DNA of 64,000 bases from JALYRV01 sp040902895 (GTDB lineage: Bacteria > Acidobacteriota > Vicinamibacteria > Vicinamibacterales > SCN-69-37): assembly GCA_040902895.1 (NCBI GenBank), contig JBBDWL010000078.1:62001-126000 (forward strand), given 5' to 3'. The position numbers and the translations under genes were made by a program. Position 1 is the first letter of the stretch, and every line of letters begins with the position of its first letter. This document shows, in pieces, positions 47,870-58,212 of the stretch. The notes under the pieces were generated by a model. The model did not search any database and had not been told where the DNA came from. It worked only from the letters and a program-made list of their open reading frames with translations.

Positions 47870-49453
47870 CTACTCCACGCGATAGTTCGGCGCTTCCTTC
47901 GTGATGATCACGTCGTGCACGTGTCCTTCGCGCTGGCCGGCGGGCGTGACGCGAATCAGCTGCGCATCTTTCTGCAGCGTGGGCACGTCGGGACATCCGC
48001 AATAGCCCATGCCGGCGCGCAGGCCGCCGACCAGCTGGTGAATCATCGCGGCCACGCTGCCTTTGTGCGCGACGCGCCCTTCGATCCCCTCGGGCACGAG
48101 CTTGTCGGATCCGTCGCCCGCTGATGGCGCCGGACCACCCGAACTGGCCGAGCGTTTCTGCGCGTCCAGATCGAACTCGTCCTGGAAGTAGCGATCGCGC
48201 GATCCCTGGCGCATCGCGCCGATCGATCCCATGCCGCGATACTCCTTGAAGCTGCGGCCCTGATACAGAATGATTTCGCCCGGGCTTTCGTCGGTGCCCG
48301 CGAACAGACTGCCGATCATGCAGGCGCTGGCGCCCACCGCCATCGCTTTGACGATGTCGCCTGAATAGCGGATGCCGCCGTCGGCGATGACCGGGATGCC
48401 GCGCTCTGCCGCCGCGCGCGCGCATGCCGCCACCGACGAGACCATCGGCACGCCGACGCCGGCCACGACGCGGGTCGTGCAGATCGAGCCTGCGCCGATG
48501 CCGACTTTCACCGCGTCGACGCCGCGATCGACGAGCGCGCGCGCCGCATCGGCCGTGGCCACATTGCCCGCCACGATATCGACCTCGGGATAGCGCTCGC
48601 GAATCTTCTCGACCATGTCGAGCACGCCCTGCGAATGGCCATGTGCCGTGTCGAGCACGAGCATGTCGACGTGGGCGGCTACCAGCGCGTCGGCGCGCTC
48701 GAGCGTGTCTTTCGTGACGCCGATCGCCGCGCCGCAGCGCAGGCGTCCCAGGCTGTCTTTGCACGCGTTTGGATACTTGATCAGCTTTTGAATGTCTTTG
48801 ACGGTGATCAGGCCCTTCAGCCGGAACTCGGCATCGACCACGAGCAGCTTCTCGACTTTGGCCTGGTGCAGAATCTCGCGCGCATCATCGAGCGTCGTGC
48901 CGACCGGCACCGTGACGAGATCTTTCTTCGTCATGATGTCGGCGATGGGCCGGTTGACGTTGGTCTCGAACCGCAGGTCGCGGTTCGTGAGGATGCCGAC
49001 GAGGCGCCCTTCCTTGCTGCCGTCTTCGGTGATCGGCACGCCCGAGATGCGGAACTGGCGCATCAGATCGAGCGCCTCGAAGATGCGATGGGTGGGGGAG
49101 AGCGTGATCGGGTTGACGATCATCCCGCTCTCGGATCGCTTCACGCGATCGACTTCGAGGGCCTGCTCTTCGATGCTGAGATTCTTGTGAATGACGCCGA
49201 GGCCGCCGTGCTGCGCCATGGCAATCGCGAGCCGCGATTCGGTCACGGTGTCCATCGCGGCGCTGAGCAGCGGCACGGTCAACCGGATGCGCTTCGTCAG
49301 CTGCGAGCTCACGTCGACCTGGCTCGGCAGGATCTGCGAATGCCTCGGCACCAGCAGCACATCGTCGAACGTGAGGGCAACGGCCAGTCCCGACTCAATC
49401 TGGCTGGCAGGTCCCTTCGAGGCTTCCATCAGTCGGTCGGTTACTGGATTCAT
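47870..49453 (-). CDS. guaB: Inosine-5'-monophosphate dehydrogenase
   Basis: This 527-residue protein has the full IMPDH barrel with a tandem CBS insert (about 110-230). The catalytic loop is GIGAGSICTTR, with the Cys nucleophile. GGIRYSGD, GSLFAGTDESPGE, YRGMGSIGAM and the flap KLVPEGIEGRV are all present. An extra stretch of about 18 residues (KRSASSGGPAPSAGDG) sits between the YFQDE and DKLVPEG segments. It oxidises IMP to XMP in GMP synthesis. GGGAG precedes ATG 49453. Two displaced copies of its last codons occur downstream. Confidence 0.97.
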   Translation of the reverse strand: MNPVTDRLMEASKGPASQIESGLAVALTFDDVLLVPRHSQILPSQVDVSSQLTKRIRLTVPLLSAAMDTVTESRLAIAMAQHGGLGVIHKNLSIEEQALEVDRVKRSESGMIVNPITLSPTHRIFEALDLMRQFRISGVPITEDGSKEGRLVGILTNRDLRFETNVNRPIADIMTKKDLVTVPVGTTLDDAREILHQAKVEKLLVVDAEFRLKGLITVKDIQKLIKYPNACKDSLGRLRCGAAIGVTKDTLERADALVAAHVDMLVLDTAHGHSQGVLDMVEKIRERYPEVDIVAGNVATADAARALVDRGVDAVKVGIGAGSICTTRVVAGVGVPMVSSVAACARAAAERGIPVIADGGIRYSGDIVKAMAVGASACMIGSLFAGTDESPGEIILYQGRSFKEYRGMGSIGAMRQGSRDRYFQDEFDLDAQKRSASSGGPAPSAGDGSDKLVPEGIEGRVAHKGSVAAMIHQLVGGLRAGMGYCGCPDVPTLQKDAQLIRVTPAGQREGHVHDVIITKEAPNYRVE

Positions 49454-49577
49454 TTAATCTCCCGAGGGGCGTCGCCCCCGGACTCCCCAACACGCCCACT
49501 CGCGGGGCCCCATTGCCCCGCTCCGTTCGCGTGGCTCGCTCGCCTTGCTCGCTCGCGCTGTCGCTTCAGCCTGCTGC
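49454..49577. other. Spacer between secA and guaB
   Basis: This 124-nt spacer is GC-rich with short inverted repeats (GGGGCG-TC-GCCCCC near 49464-49478, GCGGGG-N8-CCCCGC near 49502-49522) and a direct GCTCGCTCGC-type repetition. It may hold the secA terminator, but no T-run is present. No coding sequence seen. Confidence 0.3.
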
Positions 49578-52496
<2,919 letters not shown>

Positions 52497-52554
52497 GGGG
52501 ACGGCCCCATGGGCGGCTTCGCCACCCGTGGGTATCCCTCAATTCTATCAAGCC

Positions 52555-52672
52555 CGCGAAATGTAAATCGTAAATTGTAAATAGCATTGTCTATGGAGCT
52601 ATTTGGCGCACTGAAGCGGCAGCAATAGCCCAATAGCCAATGCTATTTACAATCTACGATTTACAATTCGCG
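52555..52672. repeat. AT-rich inverted repeat with heptamer units
   Basis: A 35-nt left arm (52555-52589) pairs with a right arm (52638-52672) with 33 of 35 matches around a 48-nt loop. Each arm contains three tandem 7-mers (GTAAATC, GTAAATT, GTAAATA; 52563-52583 on the left). It is strongly AT-rich in a GC-rich chromosome. It lies between the M23 peptidase and secA genes. The central loop also repeats CAATAGCC (52623-52638). Looks like a MITE/REP-type insertion. Confidence 0.75.
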
Positions 52673-52683
52673 AGCTCTTAGCG

Positions 52684-53556
52684 CTAGCGAGTGAGGAACC
52701 GAAGAGGATTGATCGCCTGCCCGTTGAGCATGACTTCGTAATGCAGGTGCGGGCTGGTGGAGCGGCCGGTGGAACCGACGAAGCCGATGACGTCGCCGCG
52801 GCGCACGGTCTGGCCCGGCGCGACGGCCAGGTGTGAGAGATGGCCATAGCGCGTGGCGAGGCCGAAGCGGTGGCCGACGAGCACCATGTTGCCGTAGTTG
52901 CCCGACCACCCGGCTTCGCTGATCGTGCCGTCGGCCGTGGCGCGCACGGGCTTCCCGGGGTCGGCCGAGATGTCGAGACCGGCGTGATAGTCGCGGCCGC
53001 CGGTGAACGGGTCGCGGCGTCCGCCGAAGCTCGAGGTGAGCCAGCCCGCGGTGGGCCAGATCGACGGCGTGGCGTTCGCGAGAACCTGCTGCCGATCGAC
53101 GGCCGAGCGCACGCTCGAAATCTGGGCGTCGATGACGTTCAGGACGCCTCGCAAGACGCCAATCGTATTTTCGGGCGCGGTCGACGGACGGCCGCCGCCT
53201 CCCATCGCGCGATCGCGCAGGCCTTTCGGCAGGTTCTGTATGGCCCTTCGCGTGGCCGGATCCAGGTTCGCGTCGTTCCCCAGCTGGTCGACCGCCGTCT
53301 GCAGCGCGGCAATCTGTCCCGCGAGCTCGCCCGTAGCCAGCCGATAGCTGTCGTTCTCGACCCGGAGCGCCCCGTTCGACTGACGCAGCGTCGAGAGCTC
53401 TGCGCCGGCGGACCAGCGCGCGCCGATCCCCATCAGCACCGGAATCGCGACGAGCGCCAGCACGCCGACGAGCAGCGGCTTCAATGGCAGCGTGAAGCGG
53501 CGCACGACGCCGGTTTCGCGGTTCGCGACAAGGATGGTGTAACGGGTTGAGCGCAT
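52684..53556 (-). CDS. M23-family peptidoglycan endopeptidase with coiled-coil
   Basis: This 290-residue protein has a membrane anchor at about 27-47 (PLLVGVLALVAIPVLMGIGA) and a coiled-coil/helical stretch (52-95). The LytM/M23 domain (about 165-285) has the zinc ligands HAGLD (His and Asp) and HLHYE, plus the catalytic His of YGHLS. It should cleave or bind peptidoglycan crosslinks in the periplasm. The intact ligands argue for activity rather than an EnvC/NlpD-like activator role. 187 nt upstream of secA in the same direction. Confidence 0.93.
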   Translation of the reverse strand: MRSTRYTILVANRETGVVRRFTLPLKPLLVGVLALVAIPVLMGIGARWSAGAELSTLRQSNGALRVENDSYRLATGELAGQIAALQTAVDQLGNDANLDPATRRAIQNLPKGLRDRAMGGGGRPSTAPENTIGVLRGVLNVIDAQISSVRSAVDRQQVLANATPSIWPTAGWLTSSFGGRRDPFTGGRDYHAGLDISADPGKPVRATADGTISEAGWSGNYGNMVLVGHRFGLATRYGHLSHLAVAPGQTVRRGDVIGFVGSTGRSTSPHLHYEVMLNGQAINPLRFLTR

Positions 53557-53686
53557 TAGTAATTAAGTCGAATTCGTATCGAACTATCGAGCCGGTCTAT
53601 AGAGGTTCGCAGGGGAGCGACCCGTGTTGCAGAGGTGCTACAGGGTAGCATGAGCTGCACGGTTCCGCCAAGTCAGCTCAGCCGTT

Positions 53687-56140
53687 CTAGGTTCCCTTCA
53701 TGAGGACAGCCGGATCCACTGACGCGGCGTGACGTGCTGGTAACCAACAGGCGATCGCTGAAAGCAGGAAGGCCCCAACGGCGACGGCAACAGCCGTCGG
53801 TGCGACATTCGGAGCCGTCCGCATGATCACGTTGAGTATCACAGACACGTGTTGAAGAGACTCGGCTAACCTGGCTAACCACACGGCCCCCAGTAGTCCA
53901 CCTGCGATACCAACGGCCACCGGGATGAGCGCAGTCCAGAGAACGTCTGCCTGCAACCTGTTTGGTGCAGCACCCAGCGACATGCGGATCGCGAATTCTT
54001 TTGTTCGGAGCGCGACCATACGCCGAACCGCCGTATAGGTTCCAACCCCGGCGATCACGACCGCGACCAGGGCGAACGTTGCCGCGCTCGCCACGTAGAA
54101 TGCACGCTCTGCTTCGCTTCTCCAGACGATCGCCGCCAGGCCTTCTGCCGCGACCTCCGGTGCATCAGGAACTGTTTGCGCAATCACGCGCGGTAGCAGC
54201 CGCGTCGTCGCGGCCACGTTGTGCGTGCGAACCAGCACCGAGAGCTCGCTCGTCCCTGTTCGGTCAAGGCCGACATAGAGCGTCGGTCCCGCCGGTTGCC
54301 ATATCCATGTCGTGCTCACGTCAGCAGCGATCCCAACGATGCGGTAGGCGTGACCACCAAATCGCGCCATGAACCTCGCACGATGGTCGCCGGTTCCAGC
54401 CACGCGGACCACACGTCCGAGCAGGCTGTCATCCGTTCCAAAAATTCTGGCAAAGCTTGCGCTCGCCACCGCCTCATCAACATCGCTTTCAGAATGCGCC
54501 GCGAGCGGCCGGCCTCGGCGAAGCGGGATGCGCAACACATCGAAGTAGCTCGGCGTGACCTTTCTGACAGTCGAAGATATCGACCGTGGAACACCCGGGT
54601 TCGCATCGTCGAGTGCCATGCGCCAATTCGATCCTCCTGCGAACGGGGGCGCGTCGCTGAAGGCAATGCCGAGCGCGCCGTCGCGCCGGCGCAACTCGTC
54701 GGCGACCGTGTGCCGGGCCGCCCTCGCGCGGCCGGACGACGATGCATCGGAAGGCAGGTACAGCACTGAGGTCACCACGCCACGGGCATCAAAAGCGAGG
54801 TCGATGGTGGCCACCTTGATGTACGAGAGACCGGCCACGGCGGTGGCGATCGCCAGCACCACCGACAACGCCACCTGAATGGCGACGAGTGCGTTCTGGA
54901 AACGTCTGACAGATCGGCCGGCCGTCGCGTGCGCCTCGGTCCGGCCGCCCGCCTGGCGCGCGCGGCGCGCGGCGACGATTGCCGAAAATGTCGCAAAGAT
55001 CAATGAGATGGCGATGCCGGCGGCCACACCAACGATGGCGTCGCCCAATCCTACCTGGTAGGTCACGCCACGAGGGACGACCGGCGCGGCCAGGCTGCGC
55101 ATCGCGGATCCGATGACGAATGACAACCCTGCGCCCAGTGTGCCTCCCACTGTGGCAATGACGGTCGACTCGAGCACCAACTGGCGCACGATTCGCCAGG
55201 GCGACGCACCCAGAAATGATCGGGTCAGGAGCTCCGTGTCACGCCGGCTTGCGTCCAACAGAAACAAGCTTCCCAGATTGGCGCACGCAATCAGCAACAG
55301 GCACGCAGCAAGCGACTGCAGCAAAAGGAGGCCGGGCCGTGCTTCCTGCTTTCGTTCCAACCCAAGTTCCTGGAGAAACATTCCGGCGTACGACGCGTGG
55401 CCCGTCTCTTCCGCCCGGCGGATGCCCAATATGTCCAACTGCGCCTGGACACGATCCAGGGACTCCTTCGGACTGACACGCGCGATTACGGCGAGTGAGG
55501 AATACAGGTCACCAGAACTGCCGGCCGGGTCGAGTGGGATCCACGCCTGTCGACGCACGTCGCCATCGAAGCAAGGCGGTGCGAATGTCGGCGGCATCAC
55601 TCCAACAACCGTGAATGTTTGGCGGTTGAGTTGAATCCGCTGCCCGACGACGTCCGGCGCTCCTCCGAGCCGTTCCCACAGGTCGAACGAAATGACGGCG
55701 TTACGGACGCCGGGCTCGAAATCTGCCGGTTGAAGCGTGCGGCCCAATTGGGGCGCGGCTCCGAGCAGCGAAAAGAAGTCCTCGCTCACTTCCGTAGCGG
55801 ACGCCAGAAGGGCAGGATGCTCTCGACCGGTCGGGAGATTCGGGCCGTAGCAGCCGGCAAGTCGGGCGATACCAGAAATCTGCTCGAGCTCCTCGAGGTC
55901 GGACGGCTCGAAGGGCGACCGGGCCATGTGATCGGAGGGAAGGAGCTGGAAAAGCTCTCGAGAAGCGCGATACGGCTCATCCGTGAGCAGGACCGCGCGA
56001 ACCAACGCGAAGACGGTCACATTTGCCGCGATGCCCATCGCAAGCGTGACCGCGGCAACTGCGCTGAAACCACGTCGCCGGCGCACGAAATGGGCTGCGG
56101 CCCTGAGATCGTTCAGCACCTTGTCCAGAGAAGCTACCAT
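53687..56140 (-). CDS. ADOP-type orphan MacB/FtsX-like permease
   Basis: This 817-residue protein has two FtsX-like halves. The first helix lies at about 25-48 (FSAVAAVTLAMGIAANVTVFALVRAV), followed by a periplasmic domain with VISFDLWERLGGAPDVVGQRIQLN. Helix clusters lie near 270-390 and 430-455, and the last four helices end at PARHAASVDPAVLMKG. It lacks the N-terminal prefix of the 10532 and 58213 permeases and has no padR or ATPase beside it. GC looks slightly lower than in neighbours. Start ATG 56138-56140, 15 nt before the comM stop, so possibly cotranscribed. Confidence 0.88.
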   Translation of the reverse strand: MVASLDKVLNDLRAAAHFVRRRRGFSAVAAVTLAMGIAANVTVFALVRAVLLTDEPYRASRELFQLLPSDHMARSPFEPSDLEELEQISGIARLAGCYGPNLPTGREHPALLASATEVSEDFFSLLGAAPQLGRTLQPADFEPGVRNAVISFDLWERLGGAPDVVGQRIQLNRQTFTVVGVMPPTFAPPCFDGDVRRQAWIPLDPAGSSGDLYSSLAVIARVSPKESLDRVQAQLDILGIRRAEETGHASYAGMFLQELGLERKQEARPGLLLLQSLAACLLLIACANLGSLFLLDASRRDTELLTRSFLGASPWRIVRQLVLESTVIATVGGTLGAGLSFVIGSAMRSLAAPVVPRGVTYQVGLGDAIVGVAAGIAISLIFATFSAIVAARRARQAGGRTEAHATAGRSVRRFQNALVAIQVALSVVLAIATAVAGLSYIKVATIDLAFDARGVVTSVLYLPSDASSSGRARAARHTVADELRRRDGALGIAFSDAPPFAGGSNWRMALDDANPGVPRSISSTVRKVTPSYFDVLRIPLRRGRPLAAHSESDVDEAVASASFARIFGTDDSLLGRVVRVAGTGDHRARFMARFGGHAYRIVGIAADVSTTWIWQPAGPTLYVGLDRTGTSELSVLVRTHNVAATTRLLPRVIAQTVPDAPEVAAEGLAAIVWRSEAERAFYVASAATFALVAVVIAGVGTYTAVRRMVALRTKEFAIRMSLGAAPNRLQADVLWTALIPVAVGIAGGLLGAVWLARLAESLQHVSVILNVIMRTAPNVAPTAVAVAVGAFLLSAIACWLPARHAASVDPAVLMKGT

Positions 56141-56155
56141 CGTCGTTAGTTGGTG

Positions 56156-57649
56156 TCACTGCAGCATGCGGAACTGCAGCGCCTCGGCGACGTGGTCCCA
56201 GCGCACCGCGTCCTCGCCGGCCAGGTCGGCGATCGTGCGCGCAACCTTGCGCACGCGGTTGACGCCTCGGGCACTTAGCCCGAGCTTCGTGCCGGCCTTT
56301 TCGAGCAATTGCCAGCCGCCGGAGTCGAGCGCGCAGACTTCAACGAGAAGCGGACCATCGAGCCGCGCGTTGAGCATGCCGCGCCGCCGCTGACGCTCGC
56401 GCGCCGCCAGCACGCGCGCGCGCACCGCGGCGCTCGGCTCGGCGCCCGCCGCGCCGCCCAGCGCGGAGATCGGCAGCGCGGCGACATCCACAGCGAGATC
56501 GATCCGATCGCGCAGCGGACCCGACAGCTTGCCCGCATACTGCGCCTTCATCGGCGGCGTGCACATGCACCGGCCCGTGCCGTCGCCGTGAAATCCGCAC
56601 GGACACGGATTCATCGCCGCAACGAGCGCGAACCGGGCGGGGAAGCGCACCGCCCTTGCCGCGCGGGCGATCGACACAGCGCCTTCCTCGAGCGGCTGGC
56701 GCAACACTTCGAGCGCGCGGCGCGAGAATTCCGGCAGCTCGTCGAGAAACAGCACGCCCTCATGCGCCAGGCTGATTTCGCCGGGGCGCGGATTGGATCC
56801 GCCGCCCACCAGCGCAGCATCAGAGATCGTGTGATGTGGCGCGCGGAACGGCGGCACGCGCACCAGACTCGCGCCCGCCGGCAGCACGCCGGCGACGGAG
56901 TGAATCGCCGTCACCTCCATTGCCGCCTCATCGTCGAGCGGCGGCAATATCCCCGGCAGACGCCGGGCCATCATCGTTTTGCCCGCGCCTGGCGGACCGG
57001 AGAGCAGCAGGTGATGCGCACCAGCCGCGGCGATCTCCAGCGCGCGGCGCGCGAGGGTCTGCCCGCGCACGTCGGCAAGATCGGGCGCCGGGACGTCGGC
57101 CTGCGCGAGAGAAGCCCCAACCGGCGCCGGCTCGGCATGTCCGTCGATGATGGCCGCCGCCTCGAGGAGAGAGCGCGCCGGAAACAATCCCACGCCGCCA
57201 ACGACCGCCGCCTCGGGTGCGTTCAGCGCGGGCAGCATCAGCGACCGCACGTCTGACCTTCGCGCGTGCACGGCCACCGGCAGCACGCCGCGCGCGGGCA
57301 GCACGGCGCCATTCAGGCCCAGCTCGCCGATGAACAACCAGTTTTCGAAATTGCTGCGCTGAACTTGGCCCGCCGCCGCCAGAATGCCGATCGCGATAGG
57401 CAGATCGAACGCCGCGCCGGCCTTGCGCAGGTCTGCCGGCGAGAGGCTGATGATGACTTTGTGGCGCGGAAACTGATATCCGCAGTTGCGAATCGCGACG
57501 CGCACGCGGTCGCGGCTTTCGCGCACGCTCGCGTCGGGAAGTCCCACGATGCCGAAGTGCGGCATGCCGATGTCGACGACTTCGACTTCGACATCCACGC
57601 GGATGGCTTCGATGCCGACGATGGTGGCGGTGCGGAGGCGGGCGAGCAT
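56156..57649 (-). CDS. comM: ComM/YifB-family Mg-chelatase-like AAA+ ATPase
   Basis: This 497-residue protein has an N-terminal Lon-like domain (LARLRTATIVGIEAIRVDVEVEV, GMPHFGIVGLPDASVRESRDRV), then an AAA+ module. Walker A is SGPPGAGKT and FRAPHHTISDAALVGGG is the family signature. Walker B is VLFLDELPEF, and a zinc-like AMNPCPCGFHGD and a C-terminal Mg_chelatase_C part follow. ComM promotes branch migration of incoming DNA in transformation. It fits with comEA and fimT at 15.8-16.7 kb. Start ATG 57647-57649. The divergent padR shares the upstream spacer. Confidence 0.93.
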   Translation of the reverse strand: MLARLRTATIVGIEAIRVDVEVEVVDIGMPHFGIVGLPDASVRESRDRVRVAIRNCGYQFPRHKVIISLSPADLRKAGAAFDLPIAIGILAAAGQVQRSNFENWLFIGELGLNGAVLPARGVLPVAVHARRSDVRSLMLPALNAPEAAVVGGVGLFPARSLLEAAAIIDGHAEPAPVGASLAQADVPAPDLADVRGQTLARRALEIAAAGAHHLLLSGPPGAGKTMMARRLPGILPPLDDEAAMEVTAIHSVAGVLPAGASLVRVPPFRAPHHTISDAALVGGGSNPRPGEISLAHEGVLFLDELPEFSRRALEVLRQPLEEGAVSIARAARAVRFPARFALVAAMNPCPCGFHGDGTGRCMCTPPMKAQYAGKLSGPLRDRIDLAVDVAALPISALGGAAGAEPSAAVRARVLAARERQRRRGMLNARLDGPLLVEVCALDSGGWQLLEKAGTKLGLSARGVNRVRKVARTIADLAGEDAVRWDHVAEALQFRMLQ

Positions 57650-57782
57650 GCGCCGGGACACTGCAAGCCGCGCCGCATCATGGCTGCAACGAGTTGCGCG
57701 AAAACAGTGCAGAATGTCGATCCTTCGCCACGCTCGGAAGGAGAAGAAATGACCACGCCTTTTAGTTGCGCGCCCACCATAC

Positions 57783-57837
57783 AGTGTGATACTCACACTG
57801 TGAGTTAGAACGTTTTCACGTTGCAGCGCGTGAAAAC
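57783..57837. promoter_or_regulatory. Nested operator dyads upstream of padR
   Basis: Three perfect inverted repeats are present: AGTGTGA-TAC-TCACACT (57783-57799), the overlapping ACTCACA-C-TGTGAGT (57791-57805), and GTTTTCACG-N8-CGTGAAAAC (57812-57837). They lie 24-78 bp before the padR ATG. Overlapping dyads 8 bp apart are what cooperative binding of PadR dimers would need. Confidence 0.6.
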
Positions 57838-57860
57838 CGCTCGAAGCTCTGGGAGGCGCG

Positions 57861-58184
57861 ATGTCCAGCCAGATTGGAGTCTTCGAGCTGCTCGTCCTGA
57901 TGGGCGTCAGCTCGGCCCGCAAAAATGCGTATGGGGTGTCGATTCGCCAGGCGGTCGAGGCCAGCCGGGGCAGGGACGTCTCGAGCGGCGCGGTGCACAC
58001 CACGCTCGAGCGGCTCGCGCGGCGCGGTTTCGTGGCGTCGCGGGTGGGCGAAGCGACGCCAGCGCGCGGCGGGCGGCCGCGGCGGTACTACACGCTGACG
58101 CGCGCGGGCGAGCTGGCCATGCGGAACAACTATCGCGCCGTGCAGCACCTGGCCGGGCGTCTCGCGGGCAAGGTCCTGTCCTAG
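57861..58184 (+). CDS. PadR-family transcriptional regulator
   Basis: This 107-residue winged-helix protein has FELLVLMGVSSARKNAYGVSIRQAVEA, GAVHTTLERLARRGFV and the wing GGRPRRYYTLTRAGE, the classical PadR sequence. The ATG has GGGAGG 4 nt upstream. The ADOP permease gene begins 28 nt after its stop, and the two are evidently one operon. The dyads at 57783-57837 are candidates for autoregulation. Compare the reversed arrangement at 10.1-13.2 kb. Confidence 0.93.
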   Translation: MSSQIGVFELLVLMGVSSARKNAYGVSIRQAVEASRGRDVSSGAVHTTLERLARRGFVASRVGEATPARGGRPRRYYTLTRAGELAMRNNYRAVQHLAGRLAGKVLS

Positions 58185-58212
58185 CGATGCCGGGTGCGCC
58201 GAGGGCTTTGTG

